Assembly (NCBI GenBank): GCA_021014945.1
Contig: MU266448.1
Location: 1-59,383, forward strand
From: Leucogyrophana mollusca
Lineage: Eukaryota > Basidiomycota > Agaricomycetes > Boletales
Direction of reading: 5' to 3'
Length of the DNA stretch: 59,383 bases
The first letter of the stretch is position 1. Each line of letters opens with the position of its first letter. Under the pieces are notes generated by a model. The model saw only the letters and a list, made by a program, of their open reading frames with translations, searched no databases and was not told the DNA's origin. Below are positions 1-11,845 of the stretch, piece after piece. A program made the translations under genes and the position numbers.

Positions 1-169
1 TGGGAGGGGTACTATTGCTTCGGCTTAAACATTAAAGGGGACATAAATGCCGCACCAATTTTTCGGAAGGTATACATCCCAACAGACTTGTCTAATGTGC
101 GTCATGCTCGATAATGGTATGCCACTTTCAAGACAGATTCCAGGAAAAGTACAGTACGGGTCCGTTAAT

Positions 170-406
170 TCATCCACCTTGAGCTTCGCGGTTCAACAAG
201 ATGACAGAAGTGCTATTCCACATATAATTCCAGTCCCATCTTGCAACGGGATTGCGCAAAGCGTCGTCAGATTTTAGTACTCCTATAAAGCCTTTCACTA
301 TCTGAACAATATTCTTCAGCACTACACTTGGTGAGTAATCTGTTTCAAACGTTGTATGAGAATATAATGCTTTATCATTGCCTGGCATGGCTGACGAGTA
401 TTGCAC
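170..406 (-). CDS. Short unassigned ORF downstream of the transposase fragment
   Basis: A 78-codon reading frame with protein-like composition (a hydrophobic stretch VVLKNIVQIVKGFIGVL, then RWDWNYMWN). I do not recognise a family. It lies in the direction of the truncated transposase and could be a terminal exon of a gene extending beyond the fragment, a piece of the element, or chance. No start context or partner exons could be established. Confidence 0.15.
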   Translation of the reverse strand: MQYSSAMPGNDKALYSHTTFETDYSPSVVLKNIVQIVKGFIGVLKSDDALRNPVARWDWNYMWNSTSVILLNREAQGG

Positions 407-419
407 ATCTGAGACAATT

Positions 420-1551
420 TTATTTGTTCCTACATATGCTTATAAGGTAATATAAGGGTTTAGCCTCCGCAAGCATTATTGGAGAGATGGGAAAGTTGAA
501 TATGGTCAAATCACGATCTGTTAGTTTCAGTGATGTCTTGTCGGCGTCGTCAGGATAACATCGTAAAATCGCCTCTCGTGCGCTATTATATGTCTCTTGC
601 GAAGCATTGCTGACCGCAAGAAAGAGATCAATTGAAAGACGTAGATGTCGGTCACTAAGGTCAAGTGTATGGGTAAGAGGGTACCGTAGTCGATGAAGGG
701 ACTCGGCATCAAGATCGCCTTCGTCAAGTGAGGCACGCTTGAGCGCATCAATAAATTCCTGGGTGTATTTGAGGTCGTCCAAGTATATCGTCGGCGGATC
801 AATCTCCCTTTGCTCGTGCGCACCCGGAATTACACCAGCCACGTTAGATGCAGCCTGGTGCACTTCTTCAACTGTTGCAATACTCCCTGGATCGGCACTC
901 TGCTCTGCCTGTGCGCGAGGTTAGTGGAACGGTGCTACCCAGGACAGAGGGTACCCACTTGGATTTGCTGCCGGGTAGCCTCTTCCTGGTCCTCGTTTGA
1001 TTCCGTGGACTCTGGCATGTCGCCAGATGCACCACCGCCGTGCTGCATGAATGCCTCATCCTGGACGCGAGGCTCGGGGCTACTGCAGTGTGTTCCTGCA
1101 TGTCAGAAACATAATTGTTAGGGACAATGTGATACAGCAGCGTCATCATGCATCATGTACCTTGCTCGGGCTGGAAATCACTTTGTTCGAGCGCACTCAA
1201 AGCTGCCTGCCGCAAGGTCTCACCATCGACTTGCATGTCCGGGTCTGTGAAGCCATTGGAAACTGGGAATGTGCAGGGAACGGGTGTAAACATACTGATT
1301 CTACCGGATTTCTCTGTAGCACAAGGCTCCGGGTCCAGTCGCCTCTTTTTCGTGTGGTTCTGTGATTCCTGCGCACTGCTCGCCATCACAGAACTGCCGG
1401 GTGCGACGATTGTATCGAGATACGCCGCGATATGCGTTAACGCAGGCTTCCTGTACTTTGCGTGATCATAGTAAGTCGTCCGGCTGACAATTTTGCGTTG
1501 TTTGCAGATCACTGGACAATCGCAATAGAAGGCGGGGGGGTTCTCTGGCAT
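420..1551 (-). mobile_element. Truncated Tnp2-type (CACTA-like) transposase N-terminal region
   Basis: Three exons read on the minus strand from an ATG at 1551. Exon 1 opens with a short Cys-containing motif (CDCPVICKQ, then RKIVSRTTYYDHAKYR), which resembles the N-terminus of basidiomycete transposon proteins of the Tnp2 family. An intron runs from the donor after the PEQ codons to an acceptor near 1101. A second intron of about 48 nt precedes the exon that begins AEQSADPG. The last exon contains a segment (LRLSIDLFLAVSNASQETYNSAREAIL) of the kind that precedes the catalytic part of these transposases. The frame then ends at 420 without any transposase core. This is therefore a 5' fragment of an element, not a working transposase. 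I see no terminal repeats or target-site duplication. Family assignment is by recognition only. Confidence 0.5.
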
Positions 1552-2600
1552 GACAAGACACGAGAGCTATGACAAGATGACAGACACAAGTAAAAGCACA
1601 CTGCACCGATTGTAGAAACAGTGACAAGTCTCACTAGATCTCACATAGTCTCACTGATCGAATCCCTCGCTCAACGTCGCGTGAAAGCCAAATGGAGGCA
1701 GTAATCTACTTGGCATTTCCGTCAATCCGAACTCCTCCATTTTACACTGGCTCATCCACTCTAAACCGAACCACTCCGGCTGGCTCCGCCGCGATTTTCA
1801 CTGGGCTTGAAGCTTGAAGTGTAGACGAGGTCGTGCGCTGGAGTAGAATGTCGCGAGAGCTGGCTAGGCTTGATGCGTCAGTAACACATAGCTTAGGGCA
1901 ATGCCTGATCTGATGGAAGGCAGCCAGGCAAATTTACAATGAGAGCCAATGCTGATAAGGTCTGAAAGGGCAGGCCTGTGGGAGTCAAGACGCTGGAATT
2001 GAATGCACTTCGAGAGTGAACGAAACGTACTTCAGCCCAGTTCGATTCGCTTTGGTTCGCCTTGCGGGAACACGGAACACGCAAGGCGGGGGGGAGGGGG
2101 GGTTAGACAGGGAGGGAACATGAAGGAAATATAGATATGTAATCACGAAGAGGAAGGGACACGCACCGTCGCGAATGTGCTCACCTTTCGATATTTATGT
2201 TATTGCCCTTCCTTTATGCACGTCGTTTCCCTCCATCCTGATTATGTTAGGTCGTACTTGCTTTCCTTCCCGTTCTCTTTCTGTTGTCTTACCGACAAGA
2301 CCCATTTATCCCAATGAAAACTGTTCTGGGACCAGCCAGCGTCGCGACCAAATGTATTCGCATCTGAAGTTGACATTACCTAGCCCACGAGATGCATCGA
2401 GATGGTTATAGATGTCGGCGAGCTGACAGGCAGGAGCGGTTCCATCTATATGACAAAAATTAACCGTAGAAATGACAAACGCAGAAACTCTGTAGTTGTC
2501 ATACTTCTTATACTCTTCCGTCGAGGAGCTTCCCCTACTCGCGCCATCTGTTCGTTGACTTGAACAAACGCCGCTGCGTGCAACAGGTTTAAGATGCAAG
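1552..2600. other. Gap without recognisable gene
   Basis: Between the transposase fragment and the hydrolase pseudogene I find only short frames without family resemblance. The sequence CTTGAAGCTTGAAG lies near 1806 and recurs at 4621. A G-rich run is present near 2088-2101. Confidence 0.5.
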
Positions 2601-2604
2601 AGCG

Positions 2605-4143
2605 CTCTCAGCGAATTACAGCATATTCTGTTAAGTCACCGGTGCGGAGTAGTGGATATTGGTCATTTTATCATGGCCATCAGCTAAGCACGAAAGAAAC
2701 CGTGACAGATGACATGCACGAGGTGGCTGGAGGTATGTATGTCGAAAATCCACTCCTCGCAGGGAACAGCTCACGTGCGTAGTCGAGGATGCTTGAGTAC
2801 GGGCTTCCGGGTGGAACGGCGTAGCAGTTTGCGAGACAAAAGACTCAGTCTTTCGCACCTGTGACCTAGATGACGGTGGATAAAATGAGCTGAAGTATGC
2901 ACCCACATGATGGGACATGTGGTTGACTCACAATGTGCACCGGGACTGTGAAAGCCGACGATACTTTCGAGGGGGCGCCAAAGGTGGAGACAAGGCCTTG
3001 CACTACGGGCTGTTGAATCGCCACGGCCGCGTCAAAGGCTGCCTGTGAAGTAAGGGTAGTACCAGAAGTTGAGTTGGAAAATTTGAGGCTACCAAGGGAT
3101 TCGCTATCAGTCAGGAGGAAAGAAAGGCAAGAGATGCGTACGGCGAGTGCCACCAGATATGCGTTTGGAAATTCGTCAACGGGGAAGTTAGTTGGGGATA
3201 CCAACGGGAGGACGACAGGGATCACAGAGCTGCACCGTTTGATTATAGGCGACGAAAGGCGGATTGCGAATTGGCGGAATATCCAGTAAAGATCACCCCA
3301 TCCAACGCGGTGGGGGCATGCGATGTTGCTGCGTGCATCTCCATCGACCCGAAGCTATGCGCGACGCCAATGGTCTTAGAATATGGTTTTCCTATGGAAC
3401 CATCTCGAGGCATCTGCGCGAATTCGACTGCGATGGTTAAATCTGTTGCGTATTGCACGACGGTGAGGAATTTGGTAGTGTCTTGAGGACGGACGAAAAT
3501 ATATTAATTGTACTTGCACGCGTCGCGCGGCTTTTCTGAAAGCCTAGTCCCAAGACGGTCATACCGGAAAATCTCAATGCCAATTGATGCAGATGAAGCC
3601 ACGTTACTGTACTCTTCGTTGTCTACGGTGGGGACGAAGTCCAGTACCTTGCGGACATAGAGAGGTATGTCAGATTTGTGGTTCTCCTGCTATAGATATC
3701 ACATGCGCACCGTGAATCGAAGTCAATTCCATGGATGAAGTACTGAAAATGCGAACTATTTTTTTCCCCAACCAAGAGAACGCAGAACATCCCGGAGAGC
3801 AAGTATCTGTTACTGGCGGTGGATAAATCCGGCTCCTGATAAGTCGCAGTCAAATTAGAGCCAGAGGCAATAAAATCCTGGAGCAGCTTGGTGAGATATG
3901 TTTGTGGTGTTAAGGCCTCGGAGAAGCGCGGTCGAAAGGAACGCACCTCACCGGCATCACTATCGACGGTCTTGAACACGACATTGCCACTAGTGATGAT
4001 AAGCTGGTACAGCTGCTCGCGTTGAGTGGACCTAAGCAAGAAGTGGTATCCTCCCTTCTACGGCGAGCCATACCGTCGGTCGCGGAAAGAATAGACAGCG
4101 AGTGAACGCATAGCTGAGTGACAGAGAAGAAAGCTGTGCGCAT
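2605..4143 (-). pseudogene. Pseudogene of a secreted alpha/beta hydrolase (paralogue of the gene at 9649)
   Basis: The minus strand carries a complete but disabled relative of the intact hydrolase at 9649-11277. It starts at 4143 with a signal-peptide-like MRTAFFSVTQLCV, and the same exon order can be followed. Three lesions are visible by alignment with the intact copy. A 10-nt deletion near 4027 shifts the frame just after the SCLGP codons. A 2-nt deletion near 3046 shifts the frame at the FWYYPY segment. A TGG-to-TGA change at 2845-2847 replaces the Trp of the KDW motif with a stop. The nucleophile elbow is also altered, from GHSYG to AHSFG. Homology continues past the stop to about 2605. 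Introns are recognisable at equivalent positions, so the copy arose by DNA duplication and not by retroposition. Confidence 0.85.
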
Positions 4144-4991
4144 TGTGTTTCATTTTGGGATGTGTATGAGACGACAGACGCTACTGAGCTTCATACCTCG
4201 ATGGTGTGGGCGGAATTGAATCATAGGATGTGAAATAGTAAGAGACGGGCACCAGGCATCGATTTTTGATATGGGTCACTTTCGAAACTCTCAAATAGAC
4301 CCGGTGGAGTGGCTCGAAGATCCGCTATTGTCGTAGGTATATTACCTCCGTGGACCCATTGGCGCCAGCGAAATGCAAGTAGTGGTATACCTTGAGTTTT
4401 GTGAGTGAGGACCACGCTTCGGACATGAAGGACGCGTCAACGTACCGGTGGAGAGGACTTGAGCGAGTAGACGACCCTGGTGGGCATATACCCTGAGGAT
4501 GCTCTGTGCATCCTGAAGTTCCTATAGATCGCCTGGGCGTAATTTTTGAGATGGGGACCCACATCGTTGATATGTCATGCTCAACGCATCTTCCGACTCG
4601 GACTGTGGCTAGCGCTGATCCTTGAAGCTTGAAGCCTCAGAAACGGGACCGCCGGCCGATTGATAGTTACTCGACGTGATACTCCATTCGCTCAGATAGA
4701 GCTATCGCACCGAAGCAAAAGAAATCTGAAGTACAAATTTACCTGCCACTCACAACTGCATAACCCGTATTCTCTGCTTGAGATCGTCCGAGACTCCGAG
4801 TCATCTCGCGGGCGCGTGAAAGTGATAGCAATAGCTATCAGCGCCACCTCGTACCTCGTAAAGTACATTTTCTCTGGCAGAGAATGTATTCATGGGGGAT
4901 ATTGGTCTTGCAGGAAATCACGAAAGACACCGGTACCTATCGCCAAACTCCAAATCGTCGAGACTCGAGAACGAGTGGCACTTGGCCCGAG
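4144..4991. other. Gap without recognisable gene
   Basis: Upstream of the hydrolase pseudogene. A 133-codon frame on the plus strand (4660-5061) and a 79-codon frame on the minus strand have no family features that I recognise. No other signal was found apart from the CTTGAAGCTTGAAG motif at 4621. Confidence 0.4.
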
Positions 4992-5774
4992 TCACGATGA
5001 TGGTTGCGCAGTTTGCACTTTGTGGGGAAGTGTCGGCGTGGGAATTTTGACCTTGTACTGAGCACTTCCCCTTCTGTTGCCAGCTGCAGGAGTCATCAGC
5101 TTTCCTGAGTCTCCTTGATCGCTAGTGCCACCAGGGACTCCCCATCGATCGCTTTCGGAGTACACTGCGGTGTCATGGTCCCGAAGCTTGGGCGACCCGT
5201 ACGGGACGACGAGATACGCCTCCGAGCCTGGGCGCTCAAGCCTCACACGAAACAGCGATATGAGCAATACGGCAAGAGCAGAAACCCTACCAATGAAATG
5301 CTGGTTGTTGTTCCCGACGATTGTGGTGCACCTAGAATCACCCATCCGGAACCCGCTGCAAGGGGATCGGGAAATAGCATTGACTATGCCAATATCGAGG
5401 CTCAAAATAATGCCGGCCCGCCAGAACCGCCAACGAACGAGGCTTTGAACTCGATAGATTGGCTGTGGACATGGCGCCCCGAATCGAATCCAAGGTCTTC
5501 TGAACGTACGTCCAGGACTTAGCTTCATCATAGATATTCCACCCGTGTATCCGCGTCAACGCTCGCCTACAGACGATCACCAAGATTGCTGTCCTCGTTC
5601 ATTATGAATCGCTGCACTGTTGTACTGTAACTTCAGCAAGCACCTTGCTCGCATGGACCGAGGCCAAGATGAAAAATAAGCCCTGCGCCCTCTAGTTCTG
5701 CAGCGGCTTGGATATTCTTGCGTCTGAACGTTCGTCAGTCGGTGACTTGGACTTATCTCCTTCCTACATATCAA
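4992..5774 (-). pseudogene. Possible decayed single-pass membrane protein gene
   Basis: Weak call. The longest minus-strand frame ends at 4992. It contains one hydrophobic stretch (VSALAVLLISLF) followed by a basic residue and a Ser/Gly/Pro-rich tail, the layout seen at the C-terminus of many basidiomycete single-pass membrane proteins. Upstream frames in 5338-5774 (for example GWNIYDEAKSWTYVQKTLD) could be earlier exons, but I could not join them without stops. It may be a degraded gene, a gene with introns I misread, or noncoding sequence. Confidence 0.2.
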
Positions 5775-6005
5775 TCAATGATGCGGGCGTTCGGTTGAAT
5801 GACAAGGCAGAGTACCGACCGATGGGATCGCTCGCATCTAGCAGTCGGATGGAGAGCACTAGCACATAATCCTAACCTATTGTAACGTGCGTAGTGCGAT
5901 TGCCGTGTGCCAGCAGGATGCCCGCCGAGATGACGTACACTATTTTCCCACGGCTTGGCTGTAGTAAATTTTGGGCTTGTGTTGCGGTGTGCTGTTCCGA
6001 ACGCC

Positions 6006-8395
6006 ATGTCGTCCACAACTCCCGTCTCTTCCCCTTCTTACATCGACCGCCTCCAGGATTTCGTCTCAGAAAACAGACGAGCAATCCTCATTGGCGCAGC
6101 GGCGGCAGCCGTCGCTGTCGGTGGAGTCGTTTACTATGCTTCGTCGTCTCGGTCGGGTCCAGGAGACGCCGAGCAAGGTAGGAAGAAGAAACATTCTAAA
6201 AAGCGGAAGACGACCAAGGATTCCGACGGTCCCATACTAGAGGAGCGGAAACCCAAGGTCTCAGAGGTGCCTCGTGAGTGGTTGTTTCTGACGTGTCGAA
6301 AGCCACCACTAATACAATTCACTCCGATAGAAGATGAAAGACTGTCGGCAGAGCAGATCGCAGTCATGCCCAACGACGTCGGTCAACCCACTCGTATAGC
6401 TTTGCGCGACTGACAAGTGCTGTAGGAACGGTCAAAAGTCGCTGCAGAACTCAAGACCAAAGGCAACAGCCTCTACCAAAAGCGCCAATTCCAGCAAGCG
6501 ATAGACCTCTATACTCAGGCAATCGAAGTTTCCCCCAAACCTGAGCCGGTGTACTACAGCAATCGCGCCGCATGTTTGTCCCTTACGCCCAGAGAACCTT
6601 CAGCGGCGCTGATCAATTACCTTAGGTTACATGAACATGACGCCGCCTAAACTCGAGAATGTTGTCGGCGACTGCGACGAAGCTCTCAAGCTGGACAAGA
6701 ACTACGTCAAAGCGCTTAACCGACGCGGTAACGCTCTTGAAGGGCTTCTGAAATACGAAGAGGCGCTGCGTGGTAAGTACTACACGAATCCGCTGCAGCT
6801 GATATCGTAACGCGGCTACCGCACAGACTTCACTGCTGCTACGATCCTCGACAAATTCCAGAACGAATCGGCTGCACAATCCGTGGAGCGCGTCCTGAAG
6901 AAGCTCTCGTCTGAAAAGGCCGCCGCCATTCTCTCGGTACGTCTCCGGATATTATATCCTACCCGCCATAAAGCTAATGTCTGCGGTAGACCCGCGAGCC
7001 GAGACTACCCTCGTTTACTTTCATTTCCGCCTATTTCGCTGCTTTCCGTCAGCGTATGTCCAATGTTATCCATCACCCTAGTTATGGCTTACTGATTCTC
7101 ATACACAGGTCCTCTCCCTGTCCTTCCCGAAACGCCCAGCACCGGCGACAACACGCTCATTCTCGCCCTCGAAGCACTCGCAGCTGCAGATTACACGCAC
7201 AGCGTCACGCTTGTGAATGCTGCAATTGAACAGGGTATCTCATGGGATGTCGGACGTGCGGAAGCCCTAAATCTCCGCGGAACGTTCAAGTATGCCGCGC
7301 TTTATCGTCACCCACGCGTATTTATCTCATCTTTGCACGCAGGTTCCTGATGGGCGATGTGTCTGGCGCGAAAGACGACCTCTATGAGTCGATTAAAATC
7401 GTGCCGTCGTTCACACAGAGCTGGGTGAAGATCGCGAGCGTACATATGGAGCAGGGTGATAACACGAAGGCTTTCGAGTGCTTCGAGGAGGCTATCAAGC
7501 ACAACCCCGACGATCCCGACATCTACTACCATCGTGGTCAAGGTCAGTGCCAACCCTTATTTCCCACCATTTACGCTGAGCATCTGGACCCCATCATAGT
7601 GTTGTTTATCACGAATGAATTCACCCAGGCTGCGGAGAACTACACTAAGTCTACGGAGCTCGATGATCAATTCGTGTTCAGCCACATTCAACTCGCGGTT
7701 GCACAGTACAAATTGGGCAATATCGCGAACAGTATGGCGACTTTCCGCCGGACGTTGACTGCGTTCCCACAGAGAAGCGAACCTCAAAACTACTAGTGAG
7801 TGAAGTGTGTTTTCATGTGGGTCAGGAATGCTAACGAAGCATGGGTGCAGTGGTGAACTCTTGCTGGACCAGCAGCGGTACCAGGATGCGGTAGATAAAT
7901 TCGACCGTGCCGTCGAGCTCGAACGCGCAAAGTATGTGTTCGTCACACCGATATGCTTACCGATTGAATCAACAATTTTGAAACAGGCCACCCCCGATGA
8001 ACGTTCTCTCCTTGGTGAACAAAGGTCTCGCGCTCTACCAATGGAAGCAAGACATCGGTGCAGCAGAGCGATGCTGCACGGAGGCTCTTCGTATTGACCC
8101 AGAGTGCGAGCCCGCCGTGGCGACGCTCGCTCAGCTGAGTCTCCAGCAGAGCAGGATCGACCGTGCTATTGAGATGTTCGCGCGGCAGGCAGAGCTTGCG
8201 AGGAGCGAGTTGGAATTGATAAACGCGTTGACGTATCAATATGTGAGTGCCCATTTTCTTCGGTTGTTACTTGTTGGTAATCGGAGGGCGGCATGCTGAT
8301 GCTTGATGCAGGCATCTGCGGCACAGCTGGAATTCTTGAACAACTACCCGGCGATGGCCCAGCAGTTGACGCAGTTGGCGAGGGGGATGGTGTAA
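6006..8395 (+). CDS. TOM70: Mitochondrial import receptor TOM70 (TPR protein)
   Basis: Outer-membrane receptor that binds chaperone-delivered preproteins, especially carrier proteins, and hands them to the TOM channel. The start at 6006 (MSSTTPVSS) gives a short N-terminal tail and then one transmembrane anchor ([20 protein letters not shown]). A Lys-rich linker follows ([14 protein letters not shown]), then a series of TPR motifs spread over about nine exons. Recognisable TPR pieces include [29 protein letters not shown] repeats near 6550, [19 protein letters not shown] near 7430 and [19 protein letters not shown] near 8010. This N-terminal anchor plus TPR layout is the family's standard. 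The frame ends ARGMV at 8395. Introns are short; the 7553-7630 intron precedes [15 protein letters not shown]. Confidence 0.93.
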
Positions 8396-8692
8396 GCGAG
8401 CGTTTCGGATTATTGGGTGGGATGACATGTCTTCACAATGGGATGGACGCACTTTGACGGTCAGAAGTGGGCTCCAGTGCCCGAGTTATCGTATTTCTAA
8501 TATCTACATCTTTGCACATCACTTTCGCAATACCACTCCTCTCATGCAACCTTGATCAATTACCTGGCCCCATATCCCTGCGTGCCAGTAAGAACCAAAG
8601 AGTCTTACAAGTGGAAATAGGGACGTGGAGTACACGGTCACGTGCATCGTGATAGAGGTCATTTTCTTCCTCGAAGGACAACACGCGCCCTA
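8396..8692. other. Short intergenic region
   Basis: TOM70 3' flank and putative promoter of the following small ORF; no distinctive element was seen. Confidence 0.4.
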
Positions 8693-9046
8693 ATGACTCC
8701 CATTCTCAGCAATTTTGTAAGTGAAAGCCAGCTGGTTTTCTGTCTACCACCCTCCGCATGGAAAATTCGCTATTATCTCGGATACCTATTGAACGAAGAC
8801 TGGGTCCTCAAACGTGGATATGAAATAGGGCATGAGGGCGATGACGATGTCTTCATCCACCTGGTGGAAACCTCTCAGTTCAACCCGAGGGTGTTGAGCG
8901 AGGAAGGTGCGGACCACGGAAGGAAACTCTATTGGTGTATCGTGCTCGCATCCACCGATAGGCATGATCCTTTACCGTTGAAGGCTCCGCCACCGGAACA
9001 GTACGCATTGTTGAAGGTGTTAGAGAAGGAAGTGGAACCACACTGA
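8693..9046 (+). CDS. Small hypothetical protein
   Basis: A 117-codon intronless frame from the first ATG at 8693 (MTPILSNFVSESQ). The protein has no signal peptide or membrane segment. It has an acidic central stretch (EIGHEGDDDVFIHLVE) and ends KEVEPH. Composition and codon use look coding, but I recognise no family. It could also be the last exon of a longer gene whose upstream part is not evident. It stands alone between TOM70 and the hydrolase gene. Confidence 0.45.
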   Translation: MTPILSNFVSESQLVFCLPPSAWKIRYYLGYLLNEDWVLKRGYEIGHEGDDDVFIHLVETSQFNPRVLSEEGADHGRKLYWCIVLASTDRHDPLPLKAPPPEQYALLKVLEKEVEPH

Positions 9047-9648
9047 TACATCTTGTCGAACTGAAACAGGAACCAGTTGTTTGTCCTATGGCGGACCTGC
9101 TGACTCGGAGAGTCGTATTGTGGTCATTCTATCTTTCACAGCCACGGTTTCCCGTCGCCAACTAAAAGGGCTTGTGATCTCCTCGTGGCGCATCCATATT
9201 TACTCCCAATCTCGCATCAGTTGCGTAATCCCCAGTTGATGCATGTTCGAGTAAGTATTCTTGCGCTAGCACCATGGTACGAAGTATCTACGATTTCCAC
9301 ATCCGCGACATTATTGGGCAGACACTGGTGCGCACGTTGGTCCCTTCCAGGGACCATTTTCTATCTGCGCGGTGGTCCAGTGTTCACATAGTGTCTGACA
9401 GAAATTGTAGTTTCCAAAGTTCCTTCGTGTGGTGACGTCAGCCATAGGGATGAAACACCTACGAAAAGCCCGGACTTATGAGTCAGTTGGCGAGCGGATT
9501 CATTCATGAGGTATCAAAATGACCCGCATCAGTAATCCATATTTCTTACCAATCCGCATATAATGCTAGCGCCGTCGCGGTATAAAGGCGGCAAGTAATG
9601 GGTACAGAGGGGCACCTGTCCCTTCTTACGCGTTGGTCCTCATACAAC
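9047..9648. other. Intergenic region upstream of hydrolase gene
   Basis: No gene seen. It should hold the hydrolase promoter; a TATA-like TATAAAGG lies near 9581, about 60 nt upstream of the predicted start codon. Confidence 0.4.
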
Positions 9649-11277
9649 ATGCATGCAGCTCTCTTCTCTATTGCCCAGCTGTGCGTCTGTTTGCTCGCTG
9701 TGCTTTCCGTGTCCGGACATGTGGTTCGTCGAGGGACGGGAAACAGCACCTCGCGTTTAGGTCCACCTAACGCGAACTGCACGCGCCAGCTGTACCAACT
9801 AAACATCACAAGCGACAATATCATGTTCAAGAAAGTCGATAACAATGCCAACGAGGTATATTCCTTTCCCGATGCGTTTGTTCCCAGGTCCTTACCTCAA
9901 CAACCACCAGACGTACCTCACCAAACTCCTCCAAGACTTTATCGCGTCCGATTCTAATTTCACTGAAATATACGAGGAACCAGACCTGTCTACGGTGTCG
10001 AACACCTATACTCTCTCTGGGACACTTTGCGTCCCCTTGACTGGCGAAAAGAATAGTTCGCATGTTCAGTACCTCGTCCATGGCATCGGTTTCGACTCAC
10101 GGTGCGCATGGGGTGTTTCTTTGTGGGTCTCTCATTCGAGGCTGACATGGGTTCGTGATTCTCTGAAGATACTGGGACTTTTCCCCGGGTTCGTCAGAAG
10201 ACTACAGCTATGTCGCGGCGTCTGCGTCTGCAGGTATCGCAACTTTCCGTTACGACCGTTTGGGAACAGGGCTCTCAGAAAAACCGTACGACGCGTATAA
10301 GTACGATTTCAACGTTTTCGTCCCGTGTTTAAGCAACTGACATATTTTCAGTGTCGTACAATACGCGACGGATGTCGCCATCGCAGTCAAATTCGCGCAA
10401 ATGCTCCGAGATGGCTCGATAGGACGAAAATTCTCCAAGGTCGTCGGCGTCGGGCATAGTTACGGCTCGATTCAGACACAAGCTATCACCGCGCTTGCGC
10501 CAACGGCGCTTGATGCGGTGATTCTGACTGGATACTCTGTGAACGCGTACGTCCAGCATTTATCCTGGTAGTTTTAGTGATGGGACTGATGGTGCAATAG
10601 CTCTGCACTCCCTATCGTCCTCACGTCCATCGTGTATTCGACAGCATCACAGGTTTCACCCACTGATTTCCCCGCTGATGAATTCTCGAATGCTTACCTT
10701 GTCACTCTCGCTGTGCGTGCCTTGCCTTGTCTAACACCCTTGCAGGTCCTCAGTTATTACGGACTTCCTTGTAGCCGCAAACCTTCCAACTCAATTTCTG
10801 GTACTACCCTTACTACTCGCAGGCTGCCTTCGACGGTGCTGTGTCGATCGAGCAGCCCGTTACGCAAGGTGTGATCTTCACCTTCGGCACTACCCCGCCG
10901 GTATCTTCGTCTTTCACTGGCCCAGTACACGTTGTGAGTCTTCGTGTCGCCACACCCATACGGATGAAACGATATTCATCGGTTTTCTTCAGGTCACGGG
11001 AGGGAAAGACTGGATCTTTTGTTTCGAGAACTGCTACGCGGTCCCTTCTGGTGGGCCCTACACAAGCGTCCTCGACTATGTACAGGAGTTGTTCCCGGCG
11101 ACGAATGGATTCTCGACTTACATCCCCCCGAATACCGGGTATGTGCCATGACCCTCCTTCCGTGGCTGGTCTCTTGTACTGATAGGTTCGCTGAATAGGC
11201 ACGAAGTCAATCTGCATTACTCTGCGCCGACGACGTACCAAAACATGCTGCAGTTCGCGGAGAGCATCTTTTCGTAG
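9649..11277 (+). CDS. Secreted alpha/beta hydrolase
   Basis: Predicted extracellular alpha/beta-hydrolase-fold enzyme of unknown substrate. The start ATG at 9649 gives a signal peptide (MHAALFSIAQLCVCLLAVLSVSG), then NxT/S glycosylation sequons. Exons join to give GIGFDSRYWDFSPG, RYDRLGTGLSEKP and the nucleophile elbow GVGHSYGS (catalytic Ser) near 10450. A later exon gives FWYYPYYSQAAFD, then GPVHVVTGGKDWIFC (the region where the acidic residue is expected) and NTGHEVNLHYSAP (the catalytic His). Introns begin at 9856, 10102, about 10303, 10548 and 10710, with two more near the 3' end. The frame is open across all joins, unlike its disabled paralogue at 2605-4143. Similar secreted hydrolases are common in wood- and litter-decay fungi. 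The substrate cannot be inferred. Confidence 0.85.
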
Positions 11278-11845
11278 CTGTCTCCAGCTTCATAATTCAT
11301 CTCGTCTACATTCGCTTCCGCCTCTTAGATGAGACTTTCTTCTTGTATATAGCAATATACAGTTAGTGTTTCACCTGCGATGCGTAGTTGATGCGTAGCG
11401 GACATTTGTGCACTGATCTAGAGTCACAAATGTTGAAGCATCATCCATCAGCCGTCAATGAATGACCGGACACAGTCCGGTCGCAGTGTTCCTGATGATG
11501 ACGCCCTCTGCAGGAATATTTTCGAGAGATTCATGTTATGACCCCGCTCATGAAGCTGCCACTCGGGATAGTATGTGGCAGATATACGCACCACCGCCAA
11601 CTCGCCTTGTTCCTTTACACCCTCCCCGCATTTTATACCTCACGTATACTCAGGGCGGCAGCATACTGCTGATCAAGAGTGAGGAACAGATTTTCTCCAA
11701 CTTTGCGAAAGTAATACATAACTGGAAAGCACATAAAACGGAGTGATACGATAGAGTAGCCAAAAACGACGAAGAAAAAAGTGAGCAATGGAATGGAGTG
11801 TCGAAATTATAAACGTGAACAGATCCAACAAATAATCGTCCTCGG
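11278..11845. other. Convergent 3' region between hydrolase and EPL1
   Basis: Tail-to-tail intergenic region. A 94-codon plus-strand frame at 11462-11746 has no coding features that I trust. Nothing else was found. Confidence 0.5.

Noticed and set aside
11462..11746. 94-codon plus-strand frame after the hydrolase gene
   Set aside because: No family resemblance; lies in a convergent 3' region.
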